Source: Gamsiella multidivaricata (taxonomy: Eukaryota > Mortierellomycota > Mortierellomycetes > Mortierellales > Mortierellaceae). Taken from it: 64,000 nt of DNA. The notes below the pieces were generated by a model. The model searched no databases. It saw nothing but the letters and a program-made list of their open reading frames with translations, and was not told where the DNA came from. The translations under genes were made by a program, and so were the position numbers. Numbering within the stretch: position 1 is the first letter of the stretch; the number at the start of each line of letters is the position of its first letter. The DNA lies in the NCBI RefSeq assembly GCF_025024155.1, contig NW_026251722.1, positions 372,001 to 436,000 of the forward strand. Reading direction: 5' to 3'. Positions 23,673-33,418 of the stretch are shown piece after piece.

Positions 23673-23789
23673 GAGAGAAGAAGAAAGAAGAAGGAAAAAG
23701 GAAAGAAAGAAAGAAAGAAAGAAGGAAGGAGGGAGATAAAGGGAAAAAGAAAGAAAAAGAAAAAGAAAAAGAAAAGAGAAAAAAAGGAA
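23673..23789. repeat. 117-bp purine-only tract
   Basis: All bases are A or G except one T at 23736. Within it GAAA units are tandemly repeated (about 23699-23722). It lies roughly 930 bp upstream of the CYK3-like start. Long mirror-like purine tracts can form triplex DNA. Confidence 0.9.
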
Positions 23790-24721
23790 CCACAACCCCA
23801 CGTAGGTGGTGTCTTTGAGAGAAAAGAAAAGACGAGTAGCCGTAGTCGGATCAAACAGCATGTCCTGCTCTTTCCACTCTCCCTTTGCTTATCCAGTTGT
23901 ACTCTCTTTGTTAATGGACTGAAGAGGAAAGGATCTCTTTTTTTTTTGTACTTTTGGTCCCCCCGACCCCACTTCGAGGTCCCATTACCGTTGCGACTGC
24001 CATTGCCACTGCCATTAACGGCCTAGACGACCGACCACCAACCCCAATACAACCCCCCTGATTTTTTTTTTTATTCGTTGCTGAGCCCACATGCATATTA
24101 AGCTTTTTTTTCTTACGTGTGCATGTCGTTATTCTTTGCTCCATCCTTTCCTTCCCCCGTCCACTCGTCATAGCCTTAGCCGCATCTGGCAGGGCCAAAA
24201 GTGAAAAAAGAAAGGACTCGTTTACGCCATCGACATATCATATATCACATATCATTTATCATTTATCAAACCGCCTGCTGCAAAACCCTGGTCCCGCAAC
24301 TCTGCACGTTGTCTCTGTCGCTGTGCCTGTTACACTCGATTGTCTCTACTCCCCGGATACAAACATTTGCCCCATTGAGCATCGTCCTTTCTTTTTCCTT
24401 TTTCTTCTTTTTACTCCCCATCTTTTCCTCCCGCCTTCCCTTAATATCTCTCTCTCCGAACAATCGTCCTCAATACCACACCACATACCACAAGTCACCA
24501 CTAAAAAAGAAAGACAGCACCTCTTTTTTTCCCCCCGGCTACTTGTCACCTGCCACTTGCCATTGCTCACTACCCTATACCTTCTCTTCGACCAATTCGG
24601 CCAATTCGACCAACTCAACAGCTTTTATTTAAAAGAAAAAAAAATACCCTTCTACTTCTTGCTGCTACACCTTCCTACACTAATAGCTCAGATTGGCCTG
24701 CGGAGCAACATCCAGATCACA

Positions 24722-27700
24722 ATGACCGAATATGTACTGCCAGTCGTCTGCACAGTCAGGGTCATCTACACTTTTATGGCAAGAGAAGAAGGCGACCTTA
24801 CTCTCAATAAAGGTAAGGAATTACTTTGGTCTCTGCTTCAGCACCAAGAGGTCCTTTGCCCTCGTCCTTGACGGAGTGAATGCAGCTCTGAATGAATAAA
24901 TGAATGAGTAATTAAGCGATCAGCAGTGCTCATTCCCATGAACGCAGTGTGTAACCATGACCCTGACGTTGTTTGTACTACTTTTGTCTATAGGTGATAT
25001 CATCAAAGTACACGATAATGGTATGGCAAAAAAAGCTCCCAGAGCGCGCCTAGCACAAATGACATGGAGACAAGTCGGATATCGCTATGGCATCCATTGC
25101 CGACGCACTGCTGGATGGGTTCACTAATGCATGGATATGTCTCTGTTTATCGATAGACGGTGGATGGTGGAAAGGCACACTGCTGCCTGACGGCATCTAC
25201 GGCACTTTCCCTTCCAACTTTGTCGAAGTTTTGTAAGTTGCTCCCTCTTCCCTCTTCGAGGGGTTCCGTTCTCCACTGGACAAACCACATACTGTTCCGA
25301 TAGCCTGCAAGAGCATAATTCCCCCTAACAGAGAATCTACATATATTCCGTAGGGATGAAAGTAATGGCTTCGTAGACAACCTCTTACCCCCATCACGGC
25401 CGCAGAGCCAGCAGCGACACCACTCTCGGCACAGCTCCGTCGACAGCTCAAAATTCACGAAGCGCAAGCCCGTCAACACCCAGCTAGCTAAGGCCATGAG
25501 CCCCATCGCGGCCAGTCAGCCATATGCTGCACCCACCACGAACGTGTCGAGTGTCTCCCTCGGTGGTAAGTGTCACCATCTCTTTATTGGCAAAGGCGTT
25601 CTTTGATGAACGCAATTTATGCACCTCTATAATTACCTAACGCGCGTGGTGTGTATATATGTGTGGATTCCATAAACGACAGCGCCGTCTCGAAAGAACC
25701 CACAGGCAATCATCGGGGACTCGGGTCTGTGCTCAAGCATACCAGGCGCTTTCCCAGAATCACTCAATGAACCACAAACATCGTCCACGGAAATCTTTAA
25801 CAAGGCCGCCCCCAACCCAGCATACTCGGCAACTGAACAACGACGGCGGAACAGCACCCACTCAACATTGTTGAACCCATCATCTCCAAATGCTACTTTG
25901 TCGCCGCCAAAAGCCGCTGTTTCCAGACAAGTCTCTAACCGCTTTTCCATGCCCAACTTGGCTGGGGACGCACTGAGACAGCTTCAAACACCATCGCCGA
26001 CACCATATAACGCATACAATGGCAGCCAGCCAGGAACTGCTGCATTTGTTTCAGGAACAATGTATCATCAGGACTCTAGCGAACAAGGAACAAGAAGTAC
26101 TTCAACATCTCGTAGCGCCTCTCATTTGCCCCCAAAGCAGGACAGTCACCGCGAGCACAACCACTCGAGGGATTCACAGCATTTGCAGCCGGGGATGATG
26201 CCTCGCTCAACGGCAGAGTACTACTCCCAGCAATTTGGGCCCGATCAGCATGGACCTCACGTGGTCAACGGAGGCATTCATCCACAATATACAGCCGTTT
26301 CGCAACAGCCCATGCCACCCCACCAGAGCTATGGGGACTATCCGCAGCATCGGCCAGGCTACAGGCATAGCATCGCCAACATAGGCGAGCTCCCGCTTGA
26401 GCAAGTATTTTACAACCACGACCATTCGAAGCTATCGTCAGAGAACTTGGCCAAGCACAATTTGTCTCAAAACGCAATGGACCGACAAAAGCCGTTAGGC
26501 AGCCATGGTAGTCATGGGCGTAGTCGGAGCCAAGTGAATATGAGGCTCCAGGGAGCACCAATGTTCAATCCATACGACCATCAGCAGCAGCAACAACAAC
26601 AACCGAAGGAACTGCCACAGCCAGAGCGACTTCGCAGTCCAACACCTTCGGCTTCAGTCCATCCACTGCCTGTCCCTCCAAGGGCTCCTAGTCCCTGCAT
26701 CATTATCCCCCAATCTAAAGAAAAGTCCCAGCCGCTGTCTGCAGGGTATAGCGCAAAAACCAGCTCGCCTACAGAGAATTCTCCGACAGGCACTCCAGGC
26801 TCAGCCCAACACCATCGACTCCCTAATTCTCCTCCAGGACCCGGCACAACTGACCCTAGAAGGACAGGGACACAGACTAGTGCGGGCACATCCATGTCTG
26901 GGACATCAGCATTCGGTGGCAGAGAACTTCGAAGGAAGAGCGATACCGCAAGGATGCCTGTCAGTGCAACCATGACAGCATCTACGTTTACGGCTAGGAA
27001 ATTCTCCGTCGATGCAAAAGGGGTGCTCGCCTCCGCTGCTCTCTCCACAGCAACAGCCTCTGGCTCTGGCTCTGGCTTTGGCTCAGGTTCAGGTTCAGGA
27101 ACAGTACCAGAAGGAGGGACATCAGGGTCCTCGGAGGATGGATCTGAAGACCTTGAGTTTTCGGGAGTGTACACTGCCAAGAAGCCCAAGACGACGCTGG
27201 TCCGAGCATTCAAACAGATTATCAATCCCAAAAAGGTCGCCGAGAAGGACGCTCTCCGTAACGAGAAGGAGCATTTCGCGTGGCTCGAGATGCAGAAGAG
27301 TTTGAAGCGGGTCAGCTCGCCTGAGCCGGGCAAGGAGCGCTTCGATGGCAACTCAGAGGGCACGCAGGAACAGGATCCGTTTGAGGTGCTCAAGAGATGT
27401 CAAGAGGTGAGGGACGTACACCCCGGACCTGGACAGAGTGGCATGCTCGATTTTGGACCTAATACGTTTGTACAGGTCGACAAGGTCGCAAGGAATGTCA
27501 ACCAGCGCGGACCACATATGACTCCGCAGCTACTCTCGCAGAAGTACCTCACGCGACCCTACTCAAAGTCGCCTCTGTCGAAGCTTCGAGTTCTGTTTAT
27601 CTGGGTGAGTGAGAACATTCGACTGGAAGGAGGGCTCACGCGCGACGTCTCTGGTGGGAGGTACAAGCTGGGCCCAGGTGGCGAATATATGGCTGCATTG

Positions 27701-29827
27701 GCTTCATTGGCAAAAGGGAAGAATGGCAATGGGACCGGCGGCGAATCGCCTACCCTCCGCGCCGGAGCAGGGACCGCACCGCCATCTGTGTTTATGGCGG
27801 GTGTCGAGGAATACGCACGCAGTTTCTTGAAGGAGGATAGGCCCGAGCTGGTACAGGATGTCCTTGCGACTCGGACCTGCAAAACTGGAGAGGGCTTTGC
27901 GAACCTGTTTGCGGAGATGGCGCTTGCGGCTGGAATTGAGGACGTTGGCGTAGTCAAGGGATACATCAAAGGACCCATGGATGTGTTCTCGAAGGATGTG
28001 CCTGCACCGAACCATGCCTGGAATGTGGTTCGAATCGACGGGACCTATCGGTTCATCGATTGTTGTCTGGCGTCACCATATCACCCTGCGCATTACCCGA
28101 ATCGACCTCAGACAGCCTCTTCGTTTTATTTCCTCACGTCGCCTCTGGATATGGCGCTGTCACACTTCCCAGTGTTCCTGACGTACCAGTACATCACGCC
28201 GTCAATCCCTCCGCAGATCTTTTTGCAACTTCCATTCGTGCGACCGGCGTTCTTCGATTTTGGACTGAGTCTGCCAGACTTCAAGAGAAGGACGAGACTG
28301 GAGATCAAGGACGACGAGCCCATTGAGGTGATGGTCCGAATCGATGGAGGCGGTGTTGCCCATGGCTCGATGAGCGGCGCCGCTGCTATTTTTGCACAGG
28401 GATCCGGAATAGTTGGGTCTACAGGACATGCGGCGGGACTCTTTGGCAGCGAATGTCTGGGGAGGGGATGCGGAGAAGGCGTTGAGCTGAGAGCTGAGGT
28501 CGAGGTCATGACCACTGACGGTAAGGTCATGCGGAAGCGTGCGCTGGCTCAGGTCATGATCTGCAGTCCATATCAGCTGCCGCAAAATGCTGTGAGTCGT
28601 CCTCAACAGGGTCATCTACGACAAGGATCGGGATCATCGTCATTCAGCGCCTCTAACGGCACGGGAGGTAGCGGTAATGGTACCAGCATTGCTCCTGCAA
28701 CGATTGCGGCGGCAAGTAACCGACCATATCAGTCCCACCACTGCACGGGTATCAGGATCGCCAAGATCAAGGCAGTTCTGCCTACAGAGACAGTTGTCGG
28801 TGCTGGAGGAGTCCGTAAGGGAGTGCTACACATTTATGCCGGCCGTAAGGTTGAAAGTGTAAGGATTCATTTTATTTTCTGTAACTGCCAATGGCACTCA
28901 CTTGAATGTAATGGCCAGTCGCTCATAATATTTTTCTGCCATCAAAAAAAAAAAAAAAAAAAATAGGCACCAAGCAATGCGAATCCGTACTCCTTGGCTC
29001 TAACGCTGCCTGTTCGCCATACTGGCAGCATGTCGAAAGCACCGTTCAGCCTTGTGGTTCCACATTTTTCGCCCTACGAGTTTTATATCAAGGCACCTCA
29101 GTCGGAGCTACTGTATTACCCCCACACGTACAAGTTCTGCGTGCTGTCCCTTGCGGCACAGGCACAGGCCACGCTAGCGTCGGCAAGCACGGTCGCAGTA
29201 GCCGATACGGAGCCCCAGTTCCCGATGATGGCCGGTGCGAATGCGGGTGCGAATAATTCTACGATCTCGAGTGGATCGGGCAATGTGATAAGTCCACCTA
29301 GGCATACGCGATCCGGTACTGGAGGCGGGTCGGTTACGGGATCGTCGTCGTTGAATCCGCAGTGTAAGTCTCAGCAGCAGCAACAGCAGTCAAATGGAGC
29401 GGGTGGTACCTTGCGGGGCCCGAGCGCACAGACATTAGCCGGGCCATCGCATTCGACCTTGGCGAGCGGTACAGGCACAATCCGAGGCGGCAAGAATCAT
29501 CATCCGTACCAAAATGCGCAGCATTATCAGGTGGACTCTTCGACATCCATGGCATCCGGGGCATCTTTGTTGAGCAATGCTGGAGTGGTCTCTGCGAACG
29601 GTGGTAGTGGAGTTGCGGTTCCGAGACCGGAGAGATTGGTGCTGAGGACGCAGACAAACCGGGTTTATAGGCTGGTGTATAATCCGGTGCGACAGTGCCA
29701 TGAAGCCGAAGTTGAAGTCAAGGAGAGGGGAACCTGGGAGTGTGTGCGGATGGATGATGGCGGCAAGAGTCGGGTGGGTAGGGAGGGCACCGGGGGAGTG
29801 GTGATTGCTTCGTGGAGATGTATTTAG
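24722..29827 (+). CDS. CYK3: CYK3-like cytokinesis protein (SH3 plus inactive transglutaminase domain)
   Basis: Cyk3 acts at the bud neck or septum to promote septum formation. Six exons (24722-24812, 24994-25020, 25157-25232, 25354-25565, 25683-28858, 28967-29827) give 1480 residues. The SH3 domain (about 10-65) is coded over the first four exons, with ALYDF replaced by VIYTF, then GDIIKVHDNDGGWWKGTL and YGTFPSNFVEVL. A disordered Ser/Pro/Gln region follows (70-620), then the transglutaminase-like domain with GEGFANLFAEMALAAG, HAWNVVRIDG and RFIDCC. His913 and Asp928 of the triad remain, but the Cys position is Gly871. A later beta-rich part (HPF..PYEFYIKAP type) and a Ser/Gly linker end with a segment LRTQTNRVYRLVYNP. 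The last intron has 20 A just before its acceptor. The domain order matches fungal Cyk3, though the protein is longer. Confidence 0.88.
28944..28963 (+). repeat. A20 run abutting a 3' splice site
   Basis: Twenty A directly precede the acceptor TAG at 28964-28966 of the last CYK3-like intron, where a polypyrimidine tract would normally be. Confidence 0.85.
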
Positions 29828-30120
29828 CGCTGCTAAATCTACTATATACAAAAGCAAGCGAGTCTACTATATACCAAACCTTTTCACGTACTCGCAAAGA
29901 CTCTTTATCCACATGCAAGTCGAAATTTGGATAGAGGATGCTCTGTCATGTCGCGTAGACCTTTCTCTCCCTCATAGACTCGATGGACTCGAGAGCCAGA
30001 AAAATAAAAAATAAAAAATAAAAAAAAACTTTTCCCTGTCATTCTCTCTCATCCACTCTCTCTCTCTGTCTGTCTCTATCACCGCCGCCTAGCACCATCC
30101 TACTCTGAAACCCTTACAAC

Positions 30121-30381
30121 ATGCTCGAGTGCGAAAAGCGCAAGAAAAACCACGACCGCCAAATCTACTACGCATGCCCGAAAAGGTATTTCATGTCACC
30201 ATATCGCTCGCTCATTTCGCACAGCAACAACCACAGTGGCCACGATTTATTGGGCTTGAAAGCTCCATGAACAATTTGTAAGTGGCAGCCATTCTGCCTC
30301 TGCTTGCCTTGTTTGTTGTATTAATAATATGCCTTCTGACCACGTATTCCTCTGAATTGGACGCAGATACTACAGTGAGCC
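30121..30381 (+). CDS. Possible tiny spliced protein, about 27 aa
   Basis: A CT-rich leader (30040-30110) ends at an ATG in good context (AACATG). The frame gives a basic, Cys-containing peptide (LECEKRKKNHDRQIYYACPK) up to a candidate donor GTATTT at 30187. Joining to an acceptor CAG near 30366 adds Arg-Tyr-Tyr-Ser-Glu-Pro and a stop. An earlier acceptor at about 30220 gives a different short C-terminus. The leader is gene-like, but the peptide is very short and I recognise no family, so it may be a non-coding RNA or an incomplete gene. Its 3' end converges with SNU23. Confidence 0.22.
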
Positions 30382-30546
30382 ATGAAAATAAAATATACTA
30401 TGGTCATGCCCACGCTTGGACAGAAAAAAAAAGACCGTGGTACAGTACCTTCTTTTTTTTTTCTTTTTTTTGCTCTTTGCGGAGCAAATTGTTTCCAACT
30501 GAACTCGATTGTCGTGAATGAAGATATTTTTTATTTGTAGTATCAA

Positions 30547-31444
30547 TCATGACTTTGAGGATCCAAAGCCTGCAAAGCCCATCATGGCTGCCATGGCCGG
30601 GTCCATGCCTCCGTCATCCAACGTCTCGTCTGTCTTCTTTTCATTCTTCTTTTGTCTCTTTCGCTCCCGTTTCTCTGCCTTTTCCCGATCCTCCTGTCGC
30701 TTAATCTCTTCGAGACGAGCATCGAGATCATACTTGTCCTTTTGAGGGGCCTCTGCTTTCCGTTTCATGGACTCAAGTTTGGCAATGACATCGGTCACAT
30801 CCTCCCGTACGGCCTTTGTGTTGACGCCAAGGTTCTTGAGATGTTTCTTTCCATTCTTGTGATCCATATATGCGGCACTGTCCTTGAGGACACAATCGCA
30901 GACTTTGCAATAAAATCCCGGAGCCCTTCCTGTGGGACCGCCCTGGACGACTTGGGTCTTTCCGATGGCGGATTCGAGGATGAGGCGTTCGGATTTCTCG
31001 GCGGCGATAGCCTCTTCTGTCGGCGCTGATTTCGAAGTCTTTTTCTTGGCGGATTTTCCTAATGGGTGTTCCGAGAGGAGAACGGAGGAGGCGCTTTGTG
31101 CTTTAGTCAGGGATGAAATAGATTCAAGTTTTACAGGAAAAAAAAAAGAATATCCTGTCTTTGAATCCAATGGACGACCCTATTACCTAGTGCACGCAGC
31201 TCATCGTCTTCACGAAGTTCTTTTTCTCGTTGAGCTCTCTCCTTGGCACGCTTTTCCATCTCTTCCATGTCCCATCGTCCAGACTTTTTCGCTTCCTGGA
31301 GAGAAAAGTATATGAGCGGGAGAAAACAGGTAAGGGATGAGCAAGCTGGTTTTGAGATTCGAGTAAGAAACAGAGGGATGCATCGCTGTAACCGGAGTGA
31401 CTTACGACAATGCCATAGGCACCTTTCTTTTGACCGGATGACAT
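30547..31444 (-). CDS. SNU23: U4/U6.U5 tri-snRNP zinc-finger protein SNU23 (ZMAT2)
   Basis: Snu23 joins the tri-snRNP and the pre-catalytic spliceosome near the U6/5' splice site. Exons 31444-31406, 31295-31187 and 31100-30547 give 233 residues, normal for the family. The N-terminus has GAYGIVEAKKSGRWDMEEME and a charged helix (EKRAKERAQREKELREDDE). The SKLGKT-like position reads ILESAIGKTQVV. The matrin-type C2H2 finger is FYCKVCDCVLKDSAAYMDH with NGKKHLKNLG after it. A Lys/Glu/Arg helix and the conserved C-terminus (MAAMMGFAGFGSSKS) follow. The gene is divergent from the acidic protein at 31711, 266 bp away. Together with SmF it makes two spliceosome genes in the window, though they are not adjacent. 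Confidence 0.95.
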
Positions 31445-31710
31445 TGAGGGATGTGATGTGTTGGTTTGTGGGGGGAGGAGAGGGAGTTAAGGCAAGAGAA
31501 ACGATCTAGAAAAAAGGTTTATATGACAGCAAGGGCAAAGCTACTCAGCCTGCCGGGTCCAAAAGGGCACACGCAGAAAAGCCCCTCAATAAGACTCGCG
31601 CACACACACACACACACGCACACAGCCCCAGTTCTGGGCGTGGTACAGAAAATACAAAGACTCCCCTGCCTCCCCATCCCCTTCATTCCTATCCATCACC
31701 TCCATCAGAA
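31445..31710. promoter_or_regulatory. Shared promoter with CA repeat
   Basis: The 266 bp between the divergent starts of SNU23 and the acidic protein hold a CA microsatellite at about 31600-31625 and a pyrimidine-rich leader on the + side. Confidence 0.55.
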
Positions 31711-33165
31711 ATGGCAACCCATACACATTCCCCAACCACAGAACCAGACCCCGCTCGAATCCAGAGCTCAGACTCGACTCCAGACCTTCCTCATGCCACG
31801 TCTTCTCGCTTCAGTAGCTCGCCTATCTCGACCGCGGACTCGTTTTCTGAAGAGACAAGCCTTCAGACGATATCCACAGAATCCACACCCAAGTCCGAAA
31901 CCGATCCTGAGCACAGAGAAACCATAGCCGCGACAATCGCTGGAGAAGGCGGTCTTGAGCGGACGGACTGCGGGAGTGCGGATTCGGATCAGGGGTCCAC
32001 GACTCAAACGGCGAGCGAGGAGGACGAGGACGAAGAGGATGAGAAGGAGGAGGAACAGTTTGGTGGCGACGGTATTCAAGGAGGGCGTCCTCTTTTGGTG
32101 GCCCAATGGATGGCGAGTTTGGGGACACCAACTGACAAGGACTATGGATTGCATACACGGACCCCGACTCGCTCCCGAAGAGGTGGCAGGACGATCGATC
32201 ATTTCGCAAGACGAACGACGCGATCTACCTCTAGTCGGCCAGAGCCCGATGATTTGCTCGCGTACCTGAGGAAAAAATCCGATATCGACACGGGCGAGGA
32301 ACCGGGTGATACAGAAGGATTGATTTTCGAGTCTAACAAAGCCGAGTTCTTGAACGAGGACGGTGATGAGGAGGAGGATGGGGATGAGATACCGCTACCA
32401 AAGACGCCTAGCAAATCCAGACCCCCTTTACGGGATCTCCAGGCGACCATGATGAGAGAGTCACCGAGGACACCAGGATCATGGCTGGATCGATGGAAGT
32501 ATAATATTATCATGACCCATACGACAATGAAGCCGCCCACCATCTTGACAGAGAAGGAGATTGATTCCGTGGAGGATGATGATGAGGAGTCGACACCGTT
32601 TGAGGACTCTACAGAAGCGGGATTGATGACACCGACACGGAAGTGGACGAGGCAACCTCGCGAGCCAGATCTGGCCCGGTTGCTGGCTACAGATACGAAG
32701 GCCGAGACAGATGAGACATCAGATGATGATGTCGAGAAGGTGAACGAGTCCCTTGGACGGAGGATGAAGCGATCCATTGCCGAAGACGAGGATGTAAATG
32801 ATCTTCAACAAGGCCAGGACGACAAAGTCGGGAAGGGAGATGACGAACACGAGGCGTTCGCGGGAATGAAGAAGCTACCACGACTGGATTTCAAGTCCCC
32901 GAGACGGATGCCGATGCCGATGCCGATGCCGATACCACTGGTCGAGCTTCAGGAGCTGAGCTCCTCGGATTTACATACACCGCCGCGGAAGGTACTTGTG
33001 CATAAGGACCTTTCAATGTTGAAGCCGCCGCCGGCACCAAAGCTTTCAGGAGGGAAATTGCCTATGTACAGTCCGCATGATAACTCGTGCAGTCCGAGCA
33101 ATCGTCGACGCTATCGTGTTCCGTTGGATGTTCCGCCCCTGCCCATGCTGTCTAAGCCATCCTGA
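31711..33165 (+). CDS. Acidic, intrinsically disordered protein, 484 aa
   Basis: A single exon of 484 codons follows a C-rich leader with the ATG in good context (GAAATGG). The product is rich in Ser, Thr, Glu and Asp, with acidic runs such as EEDEDEEDEKEEE and many Ser-Pro and Thr-Pro pairs (SKSRPP, RTPGSW, LMTPTRKW). This suggests phosphorylation by proline-directed kinases. Short conserved-looking islands are PLLVAQWMASLGTP, LDRWKYNIIMTHTTMKPP and LARLLATDTK. A small (Met-Pro)4 repeat precedes the C-terminus. There is no signal peptide or membrane segment. I do not recognise the family. The unbroken frame and divergent pairing with SNU23 support a real gene. Confidence 0.7.
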   Translation: MATHTHSPTTEPDPARIQSSDSTPDLPHATSSRFSSSPISTADSFSEETSLQTISTESTPKSETDPEHRETIAATIAGEGGLERTDCGSADSDQGSTTQTASEEDEDEEDEKEEEQFGGDGIQGGRPLLVAQWMASLGTPTDKDYGLHTRTPTRSRRGGRTIDHFARRTTRSTSSRPEPDDLLAYLRKKSDIDTGEEPGDTEGLIFESNKAEFLNEDGDEEEDGDEIPLPKTPSKSRPPLRDLQATMMRESPRTPGSWLDRWKYNIIMTHTTMKPPTILTEKEIDSVEDDDEESTPFEDSTEAGLMTPTRKWTRQPREPDLARLLATDTKAETDETSDDDVEKVNESLGRRMKRSIAEDEDVNDLQQGQDDKVGKGDDEHEAFAGMKKLPRLDFKSPRRMPMPMPMPIPLVELQELSSSDLHTPPRKVLVHKDLSMLKPPPAPKLSGGKLPMYSPHDNSCSPSNRRRYRVPLDVPPLPMLSKPS

Positions 33166-33418
33166 GCGGGGACCATGAGTGCCGACCCTTCAATGATCGA
33201 CTTTGCTATTATTGAAACACCTCATCCTATCCCTTGGCATTGCAAATATAGACACTCCAGTCGTAGGGCAAAAAAAAAACACCATATTAACATTGATGAA
33301 CGGGTTATCATGTCTGTGTCTGTGTTTTTGGATGCAAAATATGAAATGCTAAAACAGAATTCTTGGCGCTACATGCCATGGTCCACAAAAAAAAGAGCGA
33401 GAGTGAGAGAGAGACGCG
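33166..33418. other. Short spacer with no gene
   Basis: This lies between the acidic protein and the protease relic, which converge. I see only an A-rich stretch near 33270. Confidence 0.5.

Larger units (their letters stand above)
23194..24721. other. Intergenic, purine and pyrimidine tracts
   Basis: This separates the ABC-F gene from the CYK3-like gene. It has AATAAA at 23236-23241 for the former, a GA microsatellite and a long purine tract, then about 600 bp rich in C and T that is probably the promoter and leader of the CYK3-like gene. I see no gene. Confidence 0.55.

Noticed and set aside
26581..27393. A 270-codon minus-strand frame opposite the CYK3-like gene
   Set aside because: It is a Ser/Pro/Glu-rich mirror of the low-complexity coding exon and has no independent support.
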